This document shows, in pieces, positions 7,446 to 14,559 of a stretch of DNA of 19,081 bases; the first letter of the stretch is position 1, and the number at the start of each line of letters is the position of its first letter. The notes beneath the pieces are model-generated. The model was not told the origin of the DNA, searched no databases, and saw only the letters and a program-made list of their open reading frames with translations. Origin of the DNA: CAZPEV01 sp964585635 (lineage in GTDB: Bacteria; Zixibacteria; MSB-5A5; GN15; JAAZOE01); the NCBI GenBank assembly GCA_964585635.1, contig CAZPEV010000052.1:1-19081 (forward strand), read 5' to 3'. The translations under genes and the position numbers were made by a program.

Positions 7446-8777
7446 CTATCGCTCGGTCGCCGGAATCGCTTGGGGACGCCATCGTTCGACTTCATCCTTG
7501 TAGCCGCGGGCATAATCGGGAGCATTACCCTCATTCAGCCAGGCATCCAGCAAACCCAGCAGCGAATCCCGCAGCTCGCGCGCCCGGTTGTACGCCCGTG
7601 AATCATCGGTGAAGCGATACCGATCATACTGGGCCTGAGCCATGAGATACAGCTTCGTTGCCCGATCTTCAGTGGCACCGGTGTCGGGCCTCGCCGACGC
7701 CTGCTGGAACACATATTCCACCCGGGCCAATGAATCGTCCCCTGCGGCCGGGGTTGCCTGAAAACCGGTTGCATACTTTCGCGGAACCTTATAGGCCGAT
7801 AGTGCTTCCACATACTTCAAACGGAGTGAACCGGCCGGCTCCGCTTGCTGCGCCGACGATCGCTCTCCTTTCGCGTCCCGCCGCGGCTGATTCGTGGCCG
7901 CCCCCTGCGTCAGCCGCTCGATGTCCTGCATACTGATAATCTGCTTGTCATACGATTTCTCCTCGGGCGGTGGTGCGGCGACAGGTGGAACCGCCTCCTT
8001 CTTCTGCAATGGCTCTGCCTTGGCTCTTTCTGTTTCGGAAACGGGACTTGGCGTCACCTCTCCTTGCTCCGCTCCGGTCTCTTGCGGAACGGCGGTCACG
8101 GTTATGGACTGCGACAAATCGGCCTTTCCTCGTTCTATCCCTTCCATTTCAGCCGGCTTAGGTACACCCGTCTGCGATTTTATGGCTTCCGTCTCCGGCT
8201 TGGCTCCCGAAATGGCCGGAGGATTGATCGGCCGCGGTTCGGTGGTCACATTCGCCGTCGTCACCGGCGGCACCGGTATTGCTGTCTTCTGCCTTGTGGG
8301 CACCACCTGATCCTTCTCCAACGGTTTCATCTGGAGCGCCTCACTTGGCACCGACGCTGGAGGCCTGGTCATATGCATTTCCTGGGGTGCCTTCTGGGAT
8401 GGCACGATCTCCAGGCCGGACTCCCGATACCACTGCCGCCCGATCGCCAGGATAATGATTATTGAAGCCGCGGCCGCGGCATAGCGGTACCAGATCGGGA
8501 AGATCAGGGCCTTGCCCTTTGGCGCGGATACATCCACCGTCGGCAGCCAGTCGACCTCCGCCTGGATCCGCCGCTCAAGCGTCTCCAACAGGGCCGGATT
8601 GATCTCCGGCAAAGCCCCGGAGGCGATCTCATTCAGCCGTTTCATCTGATCGACCAACGCCGCGCAATCCGGGCAATCGGCCAGATGAGCCGCGACGTCA
8701 GCCGCCTCCTTGGGCGACAAACGGCCATCAACAAAAGCTGATAGCTTCTCCTGATATGTGCGGCAATCACGTGCCAT
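7446..8777 (-). CDS. Zinc-finger anti-sigma factor with long extracytoplasmic region
   Basis: 443 aa from ATG at 8777 (a GTG at 8780 overlaps the sigma-factor stop and is an alternative start). The N-terminus is a zf-HC2/ZAS anti-sigma domain: Cys near residue 5, then H-x3-C-x2-C in HLADCPDC (about residues 31-38), which binds zinc and clamps the sigma factor. One transmembrane helix follows at ~97-113 (YAAAAASIIIILAIG). Beyond it is a Pro/Glu/Thr/Lys-rich linker (~120-300) and a helical C-terminal domain (~310-443) with TPR-like AQAQYDRYRF and YNRARELRDSLLGLL stretches. The gene starts two nt after the sigma gene, the usual sigma/anti-sigma coupling. The outside portion of about 330 residues is unusually large and is probably the sensing part (inference). 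Confidence 0.9.
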   Translation of the reverse strand: MARDCRTYQEKLSAFVDGRLSPKEAADVAAHLADCPDCAALVDQMKRLNEIASGALPEINPALLETLERRIQAEVDWLPTVDVSAPKGKALIFPIWYRYAAAAASIIIILAIGRQWYRESGLEIVPSQKAPQEMHMTRPPASVPSEALQMKPLEKDQVVPTRQKTAIPVPPVTTANVTTEPRPINPPAISGAKPETEAIKSQTGVPKPAEMEGIERGKADLSQSITVTAVPQETGAEQGEVTPSPVSETERAKAEPLQKKEAVPPVAAPPPEEKSYDKQIISMQDIERLTQGAATNQPRRDAKGERSSAQQAEPAGSLRLKYVEALSAYKVPRKYATGFQATPAAGDDSLARVEYVFQQASARPDTGATEDRATKLYLMAQAQYDRYRFTDDSRAYNRARELRDSLLGLLDAWLNEGNAPDYARGYKDEVERWRPQAIPATER

Positions 8778-8779
8778 CA

Positions 8780-9361
8780 CTAGGCCAACAGATCCTTCAA
8801 TTCATCCACCAGCAGCCGTCGCGCCCGATACAGCCGGGAATCGACCGTCCCGACCGATATCCCCAGTCGCGTGGCGATTTCTTCGTAGCTGAGGTCATCG
8901 AAATTCCGCATGACAAACACCGTCCGGTACTGGTCGGGGAGCGCCCGCACCGCCTCCAGAAACCGCCGGTCCGATTCTTCCGCCTGCAGCCTGGCCAGCG
9001 GGTCAGGGTCATCGGTGGCACGCTCCGTCACCTGGTCATCCAGCCCCGTCTCTCGCCGCGATCTCCTGATCTGGTTCAGGGCCAGATGGGTGGCAATGGT
9101 CGACAGCCAGGGATAAAACGGCTGGCTTTCATCGAACCGCTCCAGCGCCTGGTACGCCTTCACGAAACTTTCCTGTACGATATCCAGGGCGCTATCAGCG
9201 TCACCAACCATTCCCAACACCATTCGCAACAACCGCTTCTGATGCATCCTGACCAACGTCCCGAACGCCCCCTTATCCCCTCGGCGGGCGCGGGCGACAT
9301 GGGTCGGTTCATCCGAACCGGTATCCCTTGTCTGTACTCCTTTGTCTTTCTTTTCTTCCAA
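8780..9361 (-). CDS. ECF-family RNA polymerase sigma factor
   Basis: 193 aa with both core ECF regions: sigma-2 (~20-95: ARARRGDKGAFGTLV, DALDIVQESFVKAY-like segment, YPWLSTIATHLALNQIRR) and sigma-4 (~130-190: LPDQYRTVFVMRNFDDLSYEEIATRLGISVGTVDSRLYRARRLL) with its helix-turn-helix. There is no sigma-3, as expected. It is held by the anti-sigma factor encoded immediately downstream. The start is a TTG at 9361, the first start codon after the holA stop. No ATG or GTG exists before the conserved sigma-2 region and no Shine-Dalgarno is visible, so translation probably depends on ribosomes finishing holA, which is in the same frame and ends only three nt upstream. Confidence 0.92.
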   Translation of the reverse strand: MEEKKDKGVQTRDTGSDEPTHVARARRGDKGAFGTLVRMHQKRLLRMVLGMVGDADSALDIVQESFVKAYQALERFDESQPFYPWLSTIATHLALNQIRRSRRETGLDDQVTERATDDPDPLARLQAEESDRRFLEAVRALPDQYRTVFVMRNFDDLSYEEIATRLGISVGTVDSRLYRARRLLVDELKDLLA

Positions 9362-9364
9362 GAT

Positions 9365-10360
9365 TTATGCGGCAATATCTCGAATCAGGTTTTCCACAAG
9401 AATCGATGGGTTGAGCCTGGTCCGCCGGATACTCCGCTCCGTCGCGGCGATCCGGGCCAGGGCCGACAACACCTTCGGTCGGTCATATTCGCGCGCCTGC
9501 TGGCGCAATTTGCCGACATAGAATGGCTGACCGGCGATCTTCTTGTTGGCGTGCGCCTTCAGCAGATTCAGCATATGGCCGCTCAACATCCCCATAAACT
9601 GCTCCGTCCGAACCCCCTTTAGCCTTAAATCATTATAGATGTGCAGCGCCGCGTCTCTTTCATGGGCGATAATGGAGTCTATCAGCTCAAACATGGTGAA
9701 TTGCTCGTGGGAGCTGACCAGCGTCCTGACTTCATCCAGCCCGATTCGGCGGCCCGGTTCGACCGACAGGACCAATTTTTCCAGTTCCCCGATCAGACCA
9801 CCGAAGTCACCGTCGGTGATCTCTACCAGCATATTCAGTGCTTCCCGATCATAGGTCAGGCCCGCTTCTTCCAGCGCCCTGGTAACCTTGGCCTCGGCCG
9901 CGTTTTTCGCCAGTCGGTCAAATTGCACTAAGTCGGCCACCACCCCCAGATCCCTGAAAAGGGCCGAATCCTTTCTCGGGGTGCGCTCGGCCGGTGAAGA
10001 AAGGATAACCACCGTTTCCGGCGGGGGCGGCGCCAGAAGCGCCAAGAGCTTCTGCTGCTGGGTCGGCTTCAATCGTTGAACTTCATCGACAAACAGCACC
10101 CGACGCTCCCCCAGCATCGGAATGGAGGCCAGCTCGCCGCATATCGACTCAAAATCGGCTTTGTCCACCGTCAGCCGGGAAAAATTCAGCATCCGTTGCG
10201 CTTGCGGTAGGTACAGGGTAACAATATGCTTGACCGCTTCAGCCTTGCGATAATCCTCTTCGCCGAAAAAGTAATAGACCGGACGAAAATTCCCGCCGCC
10301 GATCTCCCGGCCCAGCGTGATTGGATCCAGGATTCTTCTGGAAGCTGCCGCCTTTGCCAT
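9365..10360 (-). CDS. holA: DNA polymerase III subunit delta
   Basis: 331 aa from ATG at 10360. Delta is the clamp-loader subunit that opens the beta sliding clamp. Family features: N-terminal PVYYFFGEEDYRKAEAVKHI, LASIPMLGERRVLFVDEVQRL, VVILSSPAERTPRKDS in the AAA-like domains, then the collar region (SSHEQFTMFELIDSIIAHERDAALHIYNDL...GVRTEQFMGMLSGHMLNLLKA) and the C-terminal RTRLNPSILVENLI. The frame extends 54 codons further upstream, but that part overlaps the previous gene and lacks family similarity, so I reject it. Shine-Dalgarno is weak. The gene sits 32 nt after a small unknown gene and directly before the ECF sigma factor. Confidence 0.93.
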   Translation of the reverse strand: MAKAAASRRILDPITLGREIGGGNFRPVYYFFGEEDYRKAEAVKHIVTLYLPQAQRMLNFSRLTVDKADFESICGELASIPMLGERRVLFVDEVQRLKPTQQQKLLALLAPPPPETVVILSSPAERTPRKDSALFRDLGVVADLVQFDRLAKNAAEAKVTRALEEAGLTYDREALNMLVEITDGDFGGLIGELEKLVLSVEPGRRIGLDEVRTLVSSHEQFTMFELIDSIIAHERDAALHIYNDLRLKGVRTEQFMGMLSGHMLNLLKAHANKKIAGQPFYVGKLRQQAREYDRPKVLSALARIAATERSIRRTRLNPSILVENLIRDIAA

Positions 10361-10392
10361 ACCAAAAAGGTAGGCCGACGGCTGCTGGTTTG

Positions 10393-10767
10393 TCAATCTA
10401 TTTCGGGCCGTTGGGCGGGGTTGTCGGAAGGGGAAATCCAATTGATGGAGTAATGCATCTTGGCGCGGTATTCGAGCGCCTTGTGCAGGTAGGGCGCCAA
10501 TCCGGGATCGCAGATCGTACAAGTCCTTATTTGATCGACCAAAGCACGATTGTGAGAGTATAGCTCCAAGGCTCGATTGGCGAATAATTGGGGATTGATC
10601 TCAATAAATTCCAAAAGCGTCAATAGTGAGGCATAGTCCAACACTATATCGGTGGCATCGAAGGGCGCCTTGAACCTGACCCCGAGGTCGGGAATGGCGA
10701 ACGTCACCAGCGTATGGGGCCGATGCTGATTCGCCTCTACACTGAATGATCCAAAAAATAACTCCAT
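10393..10767 (-). CDS. Hypothetical 124-aa protein preceding holA
   Basis: I choose ATG at 10767 (MELFFGSFSVEA), with AAGGA six nt upstream. The frame opens earlier only through a TTG at 10797 that lies inside the predicted sigma-54 promoter. I do not recognise the family. The order of predicted elements (three N-terminal strands, helix DYASLLTLLEFIEINPQLF, strand LELYSHNRALVDQI, then helices) resembles an RNase H-like or reverse-transcriptase-like RNase H fold, but the catalytic acidic set is not evident, so this is only a suggestion. The C-terminus ALEYRAKMHYSINWISPSDNPAQRP is well ordered and then ends. It is the first gene of the holA/sigma cluster. Two cysteines (CTIC) could bind metal. 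Confidence 0.75.
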   Translation of the reverse strand: MELFFGSFSVEANQHRPHTLVTFAIPDLGVRFKAPFDATDIVLDYASLLTLLEFIEINPQLFANRALELYSHNRALVDQIRTCTICDPGLAPYLHKALEYRAKMHYSINWISPSDNPAQRPEID

Positions 10768-10793
10768 GCCTTTTCCTTTCAACGGAAAAGACC

Positions 10794-10807
10794 GCAAGTG
10801 CCGTGCC
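10794..10807 (-). promoter_or_regulatory. Sigma-54 (-24/-12) promoter
   Basis: On the minus strand GGCACG-GCAC-TTGC exactly fits the sigma-54 core GGCACG-N4-TTGC, with ten bases between the invariant GG and GC. Predicted +1 is a G near 10783, leaving a ~16-nt leader with AAGGA before ATG at 10767. A sigma-54 activator is encoded at 16455-17891. I found no obvious enhancer inverted repeat upstream. Confidence 0.65.
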
Positions 10808-10927
10808 CGGCCTGGACGGCTGGTAACTTATCAAGGCTGCGTTGTGCGATAAAAGGTTAGGCCGGGGAAAACCTATGGCTCAAACGGCAGACCATAATCT
10901 GGTGCATCCCATTGCAGCTTTGAAGAC

Positions 10928-12070
10928 CTATCGGTGCAGACGGTCGTACTCACTCAACGCAAAACGATCGGTCATCCCGGCGACATAATCGGCGGCCAGC
11001 CGCTCCATCGCCTGGTCACCATGCCGCCGACGGAAATCGGGCGACATCTCCCCCGGGGCGGCTTGGTATCGGGCGAAAAGAAAAGTAACAATCCCCCGCG
11101 ACTTTTCTCTCATCGCCTCAAGCTGGGGATGCTTGTATATCTTTCGCTGAAGGAAATCTTTCAGGTTGCGGTTGAATCTCTCCTGCCCCTCAGAAAAGAC
11201 CACCAGCCGCGCCCTCGAATCCCTGATATCGCGGGCGGATCGCACTCGATTCGTCTTCAGGCGCAGTCTGATTTCCTGCACCAGGTCGATCACCATCTGG
11301 TTGACAATATGGCGCACCAAAGCGTACCGTACCATGGCTGGTGACGTCTCTTTCAAATCGATCTCAATTTCCCGCAAAATATCGCTGAGAAAACCGGTCT
11401 CTCGAAGCATATCCAGCGACAGCAATTCCGACGCCAGACCGTCATCGATATCATGGCCGCTGTAGGCGATTTCATCGGCCAGGTTGACGATCTGTCCTTC
11501 CAGCAGCGGCTTCTCGGTGGGGGTGAATTCCTCCGGAATATCGATCGCCGCCGCCGTCTCATGTTTGATGATCGCCTCGCGCAACTCATACGTCAGATTC
11601 AGCCCAAAATGATCCGGATACCGCTTCTCCAGATAGTCGACCACGCGCAACGATTGCTGATTATGATTAAACCCGCCGCCCGACGCCATCAATTCCGCCA
11701 GCACCTCTTCCCCGGCATGCCCGAACGGGGTGTGCCCCAAATCGTGCGCCAGCGCTACCGCCTCGGCCAAATCCTCGTTAATGCCAAGACTGCGGGCGAT
11801 GGTCCGGCTGATCTGGGCCACTTCGATTGTATGCGTCAGCCGGGTGCGGTAATGGTCGCCTTCGTCCCCTAGATTGGCGAAGACCTGCGTCTTATGCTGC
11901 AGCCGCCGGAAGGCGGTGGAATGGATAATCCGGTCGCGGTCGCGCTGATATTCGGTCCGGTGCGGGTCGGGTGCCAGCGGGTACTTCCGTCCCCGACTGT
12001 TTTTCGACAATGCCGCATACGGAGCAGCGTATCGGATATGTTCTGAATCTTTGTCACCTGCAAAATCCAT
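10928..12070 (-). CDS. dgt: Deoxyguanosinetriphosphate triphosphohydrolase-like HD protein
   Basis: 380 aa. dGTPase-family enzymes split dNTPs to the nucleoside and triphosphate and influence nucleotide pools and phage defence. Signatures: SRGRKYP near 25-31, RTEYQRDRDRIIHSTAFRRLQHKTQVF (38-64), HD metal ligands His80 (RTRLTHTIEVAQ), His109-Asp110 (ALAHDLGHTPFGHAGE) and Asp199 (NLADEIAYSGHDIDDGL). Length and order fit the shorter dGTPase-like class (dgtP/YpjH type) rather than the ~500-aa E. coli Dgt, so the exact substrate is uncertain. The start at 12070 is the only ATG near the conserved N-terminus. It has no Shine-Dalgarno, and the promoter places +1 at this ATG. Confidence 0.93.
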   Translation of the reverse strand: MDFAGDKDSEHIRYAAPYAALSKNSRGRKYPLAPDPHRTEYQRDRDRIIHSTAFRRLQHKTQVFANLGDEGDHYRTRLTHTIEVAQISRTIARSLGINEDLAEAVALAHDLGHTPFGHAGEEVLAELMASGGGFNHNQQSLRVVDYLEKRYPDHFGLNLTYELREAIIKHETAAAIDIPEEFTPTEKPLLEGQIVNLADEIAYSGHDIDDGLASELLSLDMLRETGFLSDILREIEIDLKETSPAMVRYALVRHIVNQMVIDLVQEIRLRLKTNRVRSARDIRDSRARLVVFSEGQERFNRNLKDFLQRKIYKHPQLEAMREKSRGIVTFLFARYQAAPGEMSPDFRRRHGDQAMERLAADYVAGMTDRFALSEYDRLHR

Positions 12071-12076
12071 AGCGGC

Positions 12077-12105
12077 AATCTAGGACCAGCTTAATGGGCT
12101 GTCAA
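12077..12105 (-). promoter_or_regulatory. Promoter of dgt predicting a leaderless mRNA
   Basis: Perfect -35 TTGACA (12105-12100), 17-bp spacer, -10 TAGATT (12082-12077). Only six bases (GCCGCT) separate the -10 from the dgt ATG, so the expected +1 is the A of the start codon. This fits the absence of a ribosome-binding site. Confidence 0.65.
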
Positions 12106-12239
12106 GGAGTGACGTAGGAAGAATTAGGTCCCGTTTATTATGCGAAAAATTGTATCAAAGTATTTTTCTCTTGACCAGTGATTTATTATTGATTAGAGAA
12201 ATCTATATGTGTCCACCTAATCCAAAAACAAAAGGAAGA

Positions 12240-12386
12240 ATGATGTATTTTGATTCCGAAAAACCTAAGAGCGAGAATGATCCTATCAAAGACAAACCGA
12301 TTCCGCTCCCGGAGAAAAACGAAATTGATAGGGATTTTAGCGAAAATGTCAGCAAGGGTTCCAAAGACAAGAAAGATCAAAAGTGA
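12240..12386 (+). CDS. Small highly charged hypothetical protein (~48 aa)
   Basis: The only plus-strand gene I consider plausible. The frame is open from TTG at 12150, but AAGGA at 12232-12236 favours the double ATG at 12240/12243 (spacing three and six). The product is dominated by Lys, Asp, Glu, Ser and Pro (KPKSENDPIKDKPIPLPEK, ending KGSKDKKDQK) and is probably disordered. A possible promoter is TTGACC (12171) with a poor -10, TAGAGA (12194). Its last 10 bp overlap the 3' end of the convergent membrane-protein gene. I do not recognise it, and it may not be a real gene. Confidence 0.4.
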   Translation: MMYFDSEKPKSENDPIKDKPIPLPEKNEIDRDFSENVSKGSKDKKDQK

Positions 12387-12826
12387 AGAAACCCCGCTCC
12401 GGCTAAAACTAATCCTATATATGCAAGGACAAACCCGATCTTGAGGCTCTTGCCTCGCAATAGAAGAACACATGCATTGCGGGCGTAGTCCAGTTCGATA
12501 TTGGCGATCGATTGCCCGAAAATATAATCTAAATCTTTTCCCTCATTCGCCCTTTTGACAATCGCAGCAGGCTTGGGTGAACTGAAATAATCGCGGGGAT
12601 GTAATGAATAAAGGACCACAGCTAACGTCAAAGAAAGGACAACCAGACCCAATAGGAAGAGACATGGATTTTCGACTTTATCCTTTTCTCGAAGAATAAG
12701 GCCACCAAATATCATAATGGAACCGAATAGAAACCCTGCTTTCCTCTCCAAATCGCCATACCAGCGATTCTGTTCCTCAAGTCGTTGCCTCATTATCTCA
12801 TAAATCTCTTTCAAGGTCGGATTCAT
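12377..12826 (-). CDS. Hypothetical membrane protein with three predicted helices
   Basis: 149 aa from ATG at 12826 with AGGAGG seven to eight nt upstream. The N-terminus (1-28, KEIYEIMRQRLEEQNRWYGDLERKAGF) is a charged helix. Hydrophobic helices follow at ~29-45 (LFGSIMIFGGLIL), ~56-74 (LFLLGLVVLSLTLAVVLYSL) and ~128-149 (GFVLAYIGLVLAGAGFLHF), with a soluble helical segment (~76-125, beginning HPRDYFSSPKP) between. This order (amphipathic helix, two-helix hairpin, an 'RPRxYxxP'-like element, soluble helix, final helix) resembles small effector-type membrane proteins such as the PycTM/SLATT group, but no cyclase or nucleotide-signal gene is next to it, so that link is speculative. Composition is more AT-rich than in its neighbours. 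Confidence 0.75.
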   Translation of the reverse strand: MNPTLKEIYEIMRQRLEEQNRWYGDLERKAGFLFGSIMIFGGLILREKDKVENPCLFLLGLVVLSLTLAVVLYSLHPRDYFSSPKPAAIVKRANEGKDLDYIFGQSIANIELDYARNACVLLLRGKSLKIGFVLAYIGLVLAGAGFLHF

Positions 12827-12898
12827 ATAATCCCCTCCTATTTTTGTTCTGCCTCAATGATACCAAGGTTCGGAAAACCAAGATCCCTTAACCTATGC

Positions 12899-13723
12899 TT
12901 ATCCACCCTTTGTGAACAATGCCATATAGATCGTATGCGTCGGCCCCAGCACCGGGTGGTGCGAAAAGCGGTACTCGAATCCGAAATGCCCCTTCTCCAG
13001 CGCCAATCCCGCCCCGAACCGCACCGGCGATAGGACCAGCGCCCAATTCAACTGCGCATATTCGGCCAGACGAAACGACTGCGCCAACTGCGCCGTCGGT
13101 TTCTGGTAACGGATAAACATCGCCCGTGCCTGGCTGGCCAACCCCTCGGGCGACCGGAACGACAAACCGATCTCCGCCTCGGGTGGCAGCGGCCCGTCCC
13201 CTTCATAGTATCGCGGCTGATTAATCGACCGAAAAACACCGTACGCAAAATACCGTTTATGGGTGTATGATGCCCCCAGATTGGCCGCCAAAGCGCTCAC
13301 GTACCCATAGTCTTCGCTGAAAGACAGGCGGCTGTAGCACAGCGATCCCCCCAGCCGCACCTTTCCCACCCCATATCCGGCAAAGGATGACAGGCCGACG
13401 TGATGAAAATACCCCGACTCGCCGAAGGTCGCGGCTCCGACCCCGATGACCGCGCCGCGCCGCGTCATCGCCGCCGCGGCGCGATTGTCGGTTAATTCCT
13501 TGAGGCCGTACAACGACCGGTACGACGTCTGGAAGACGATCTTTCGCCCCACCAATGCGAACGGATAATCGCTCAGCGTCAACGGCCCGGCCCGATCATA
13601 ATCGACGTATCCATGCGGAAAGACTTGATTGTCGGCGTATGACAATCCCGCCGCCCGTGCCATCGGACTCAATCCGATAAATACCGCCACCGTCGCTGTG
13701 CCGATCACCGTCCGCCGCATCAT
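12899..13723 (-). CDS. PorV/PorQ-like outer-membrane beta-barrel protein
   Basis: 274 aa. The signal peptide is at 1-24 (TVIGTATVAVFIGLSPMARA, cleavage after ARA). The remainder alternates short amphipathic strands with Gly- and Tyr-rich turns (SGYFHHVGLSSFAGYGVGKVRLGGSLCYSRLSF, VSALAANLGASYTHKRYFAYGVF, SPVRFGAGLALEKGHFGFEYRFS), typical of barrel proteins of the PorV/PorQ/UPF0164 style in FCB bacteria. Its ATG overlaps the TGA of the lamin-tail gene (ATGA), so the two are translationally coupled. It is last of three exported proteins in the operon. Exact family is uncertain; an outer-membrane location is well supported. Confidence 0.78.
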   Translation of the reverse strand: MMRRTVIGTATVAVFIGLSPMARAAGLSYADNQVFPHGYVDYDRAGPLTLSDYPFALVGRKIVFQTSYRSLYGLKELTDNRAAAAMTRRGAVIGVGAATFGESGYFHHVGLSSFAGYGVGKVRLGGSLCYSRLSFSEDYGYVSALAANLGASYTHKRYFAYGVFRSINQPRYYEGDGPLPPEAEIGLSFRSPEGLASQARAMFIRYQKPTAQLAQSFRLAEYAQLNWALVLSPVRFGAGLALEKGHFGFEYRFSHHPVLGPTHTIYMALFTKGG

Positions 13724-14559
13724 CGCGCGATCACCACCGTCTTCTTGATTTTCATGCTTGCGCCCCCTTCGATCTGGGCAAAGATAATATAGATACCGAC
13801 CGCCAGCGTCCGGCCGTCGTCTCCCCGGCCGTCCCAGACGACCTGCCCCGGTATGGCGGGAGCGGCCTCAAAGAAGGTCTTGACTTTGCGGCCGCCGATA
13901 TCATAAATCACCAGGTCGAACGACTGCGCCTCGGGAGGATTGTAGCGGATAACCGTTTCATCCTCATACCCGTCCCCGTCGGGGGAAAATGGATCGGGAT
14001 CGACCGTCACCTCCAGCTCGGCGCTGCGAAAGGGGAAATAAGTGTTCGGCTCTCCGGGAGTGGAACCGGTCGGCGAGAATGATCCTCCCCAGTATGACCG
14101 GCCGTCCGGGGCGATGTACCTCTCCCAACTGCGGTTGTCAGGGAAGCCGGCGTCGTAACTGACACTATCGATAACGTCACCCGACAGGTACGCCAGGCGC
14201 ACGCTGTCACCGTCGTTGTTCAGCACGGCCCAGTGGTCGGGAGAGGTAATCAGGCCGGTGAAGTCGGTGTAATATTTCAGGAAACGCTTCGCGTCCTGAG
14301 CCAGGACAATATATTCTCCCGCCGGCAAATAAAGACCGGTATCAGATATCGGATACAGGTTGTGACCATCCCCGATCTGATAAAATTGCAAGCCGATCGG
14401 GTAGGCAGTGGGATTGTACAATTCAATCCATTCCGTCTCCAGCCTGCCGCTCTGATTAGGCAAAAACTCCGACAATAACGGCGTGCTGGCGGGATAGGCT
14501 ATTCCCGCCAGAAACATCCCCAGCGCCGAAAGGCAGACCACTTTGGCTCCAGCCCGCAT
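13720..14559 (-). CDS. Secreted lamin-tail domain protein with C-terminal FlgD-like Ig domain
   Basis: 279 aa from ATG at 14559, which shares one base with the barrel gene's TGA and has GGAGG eight nt upstream; the longer TTG reading lacks support. Residues 1-24 are a signal peptide (VVCLSALGMFLAGIAYPAS). Residues ~27-150 are a lamin-tail domain (LLSEFLPNQSG...TEWIELYNPTAYPIGL...YIVLAQD...SVRLAYLSGDVIDSVSYD...GSTPGEPN). Residues ~185-279 are a FlgD-like/T9SS-style C-terminal Ig domain (DPFSPDGDGYEDETVIRYN, FDLVIYDIGGRKVKTF, WDGRGDDGRTLAVGIYII, KKTVVIAR). In FCB bacteria such C-termini serve surface sorting or attachment. The position between two barrel proteins suggests assembly at the outer membrane. 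Confidence 0.9.
   Translation of the reverse strand: MRAGAKVVCLSALGMFLAGIAYPASTPLLSEFLPNQSGRLETEWIELYNPTAYPIGLQFYQIGDGHNLYPISDTGLYLPAGEYIVLAQDAKRFLKYYTDFTGLITSPDHWAVLNNDGDSVRLAYLSGDVIDSVSYDAGFPDNRSWERYIAPDGRSYWGGSFSPTGSTPGEPNTYFPFRSAELEVTVDPDPFSPDGDGYEDETVIRYNPPEAQSFDLVIYDIGGRKVKTFFEAAPAIPGQVVWDGRGDDGRTLAVGIYIIFAQIEGGASMKIKKTVVIAR

Noticed and set aside
10361..10392. GCC-GTC-GGC followed by a short T-run before holA as a terminator
   Set aside because: The stem is only three to four bp, and the genes appear to be one operon.
10361..10522. 54-codon N-terminal extension of holA
   Set aside because: It overlaps the preceding gene, is not hydrophobic or domain-like, and the delta-family N-terminus begins just after Met at 10360.
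10770..10790. 7-bp hairpin (CTTTTCC/GGAAAAG) that could hide the ribosome-binding site of the 124-aa gene
   Set aside because: If the sigma-54 promoter is used, transcription starts near 10783, so the first arm is not transcribed.
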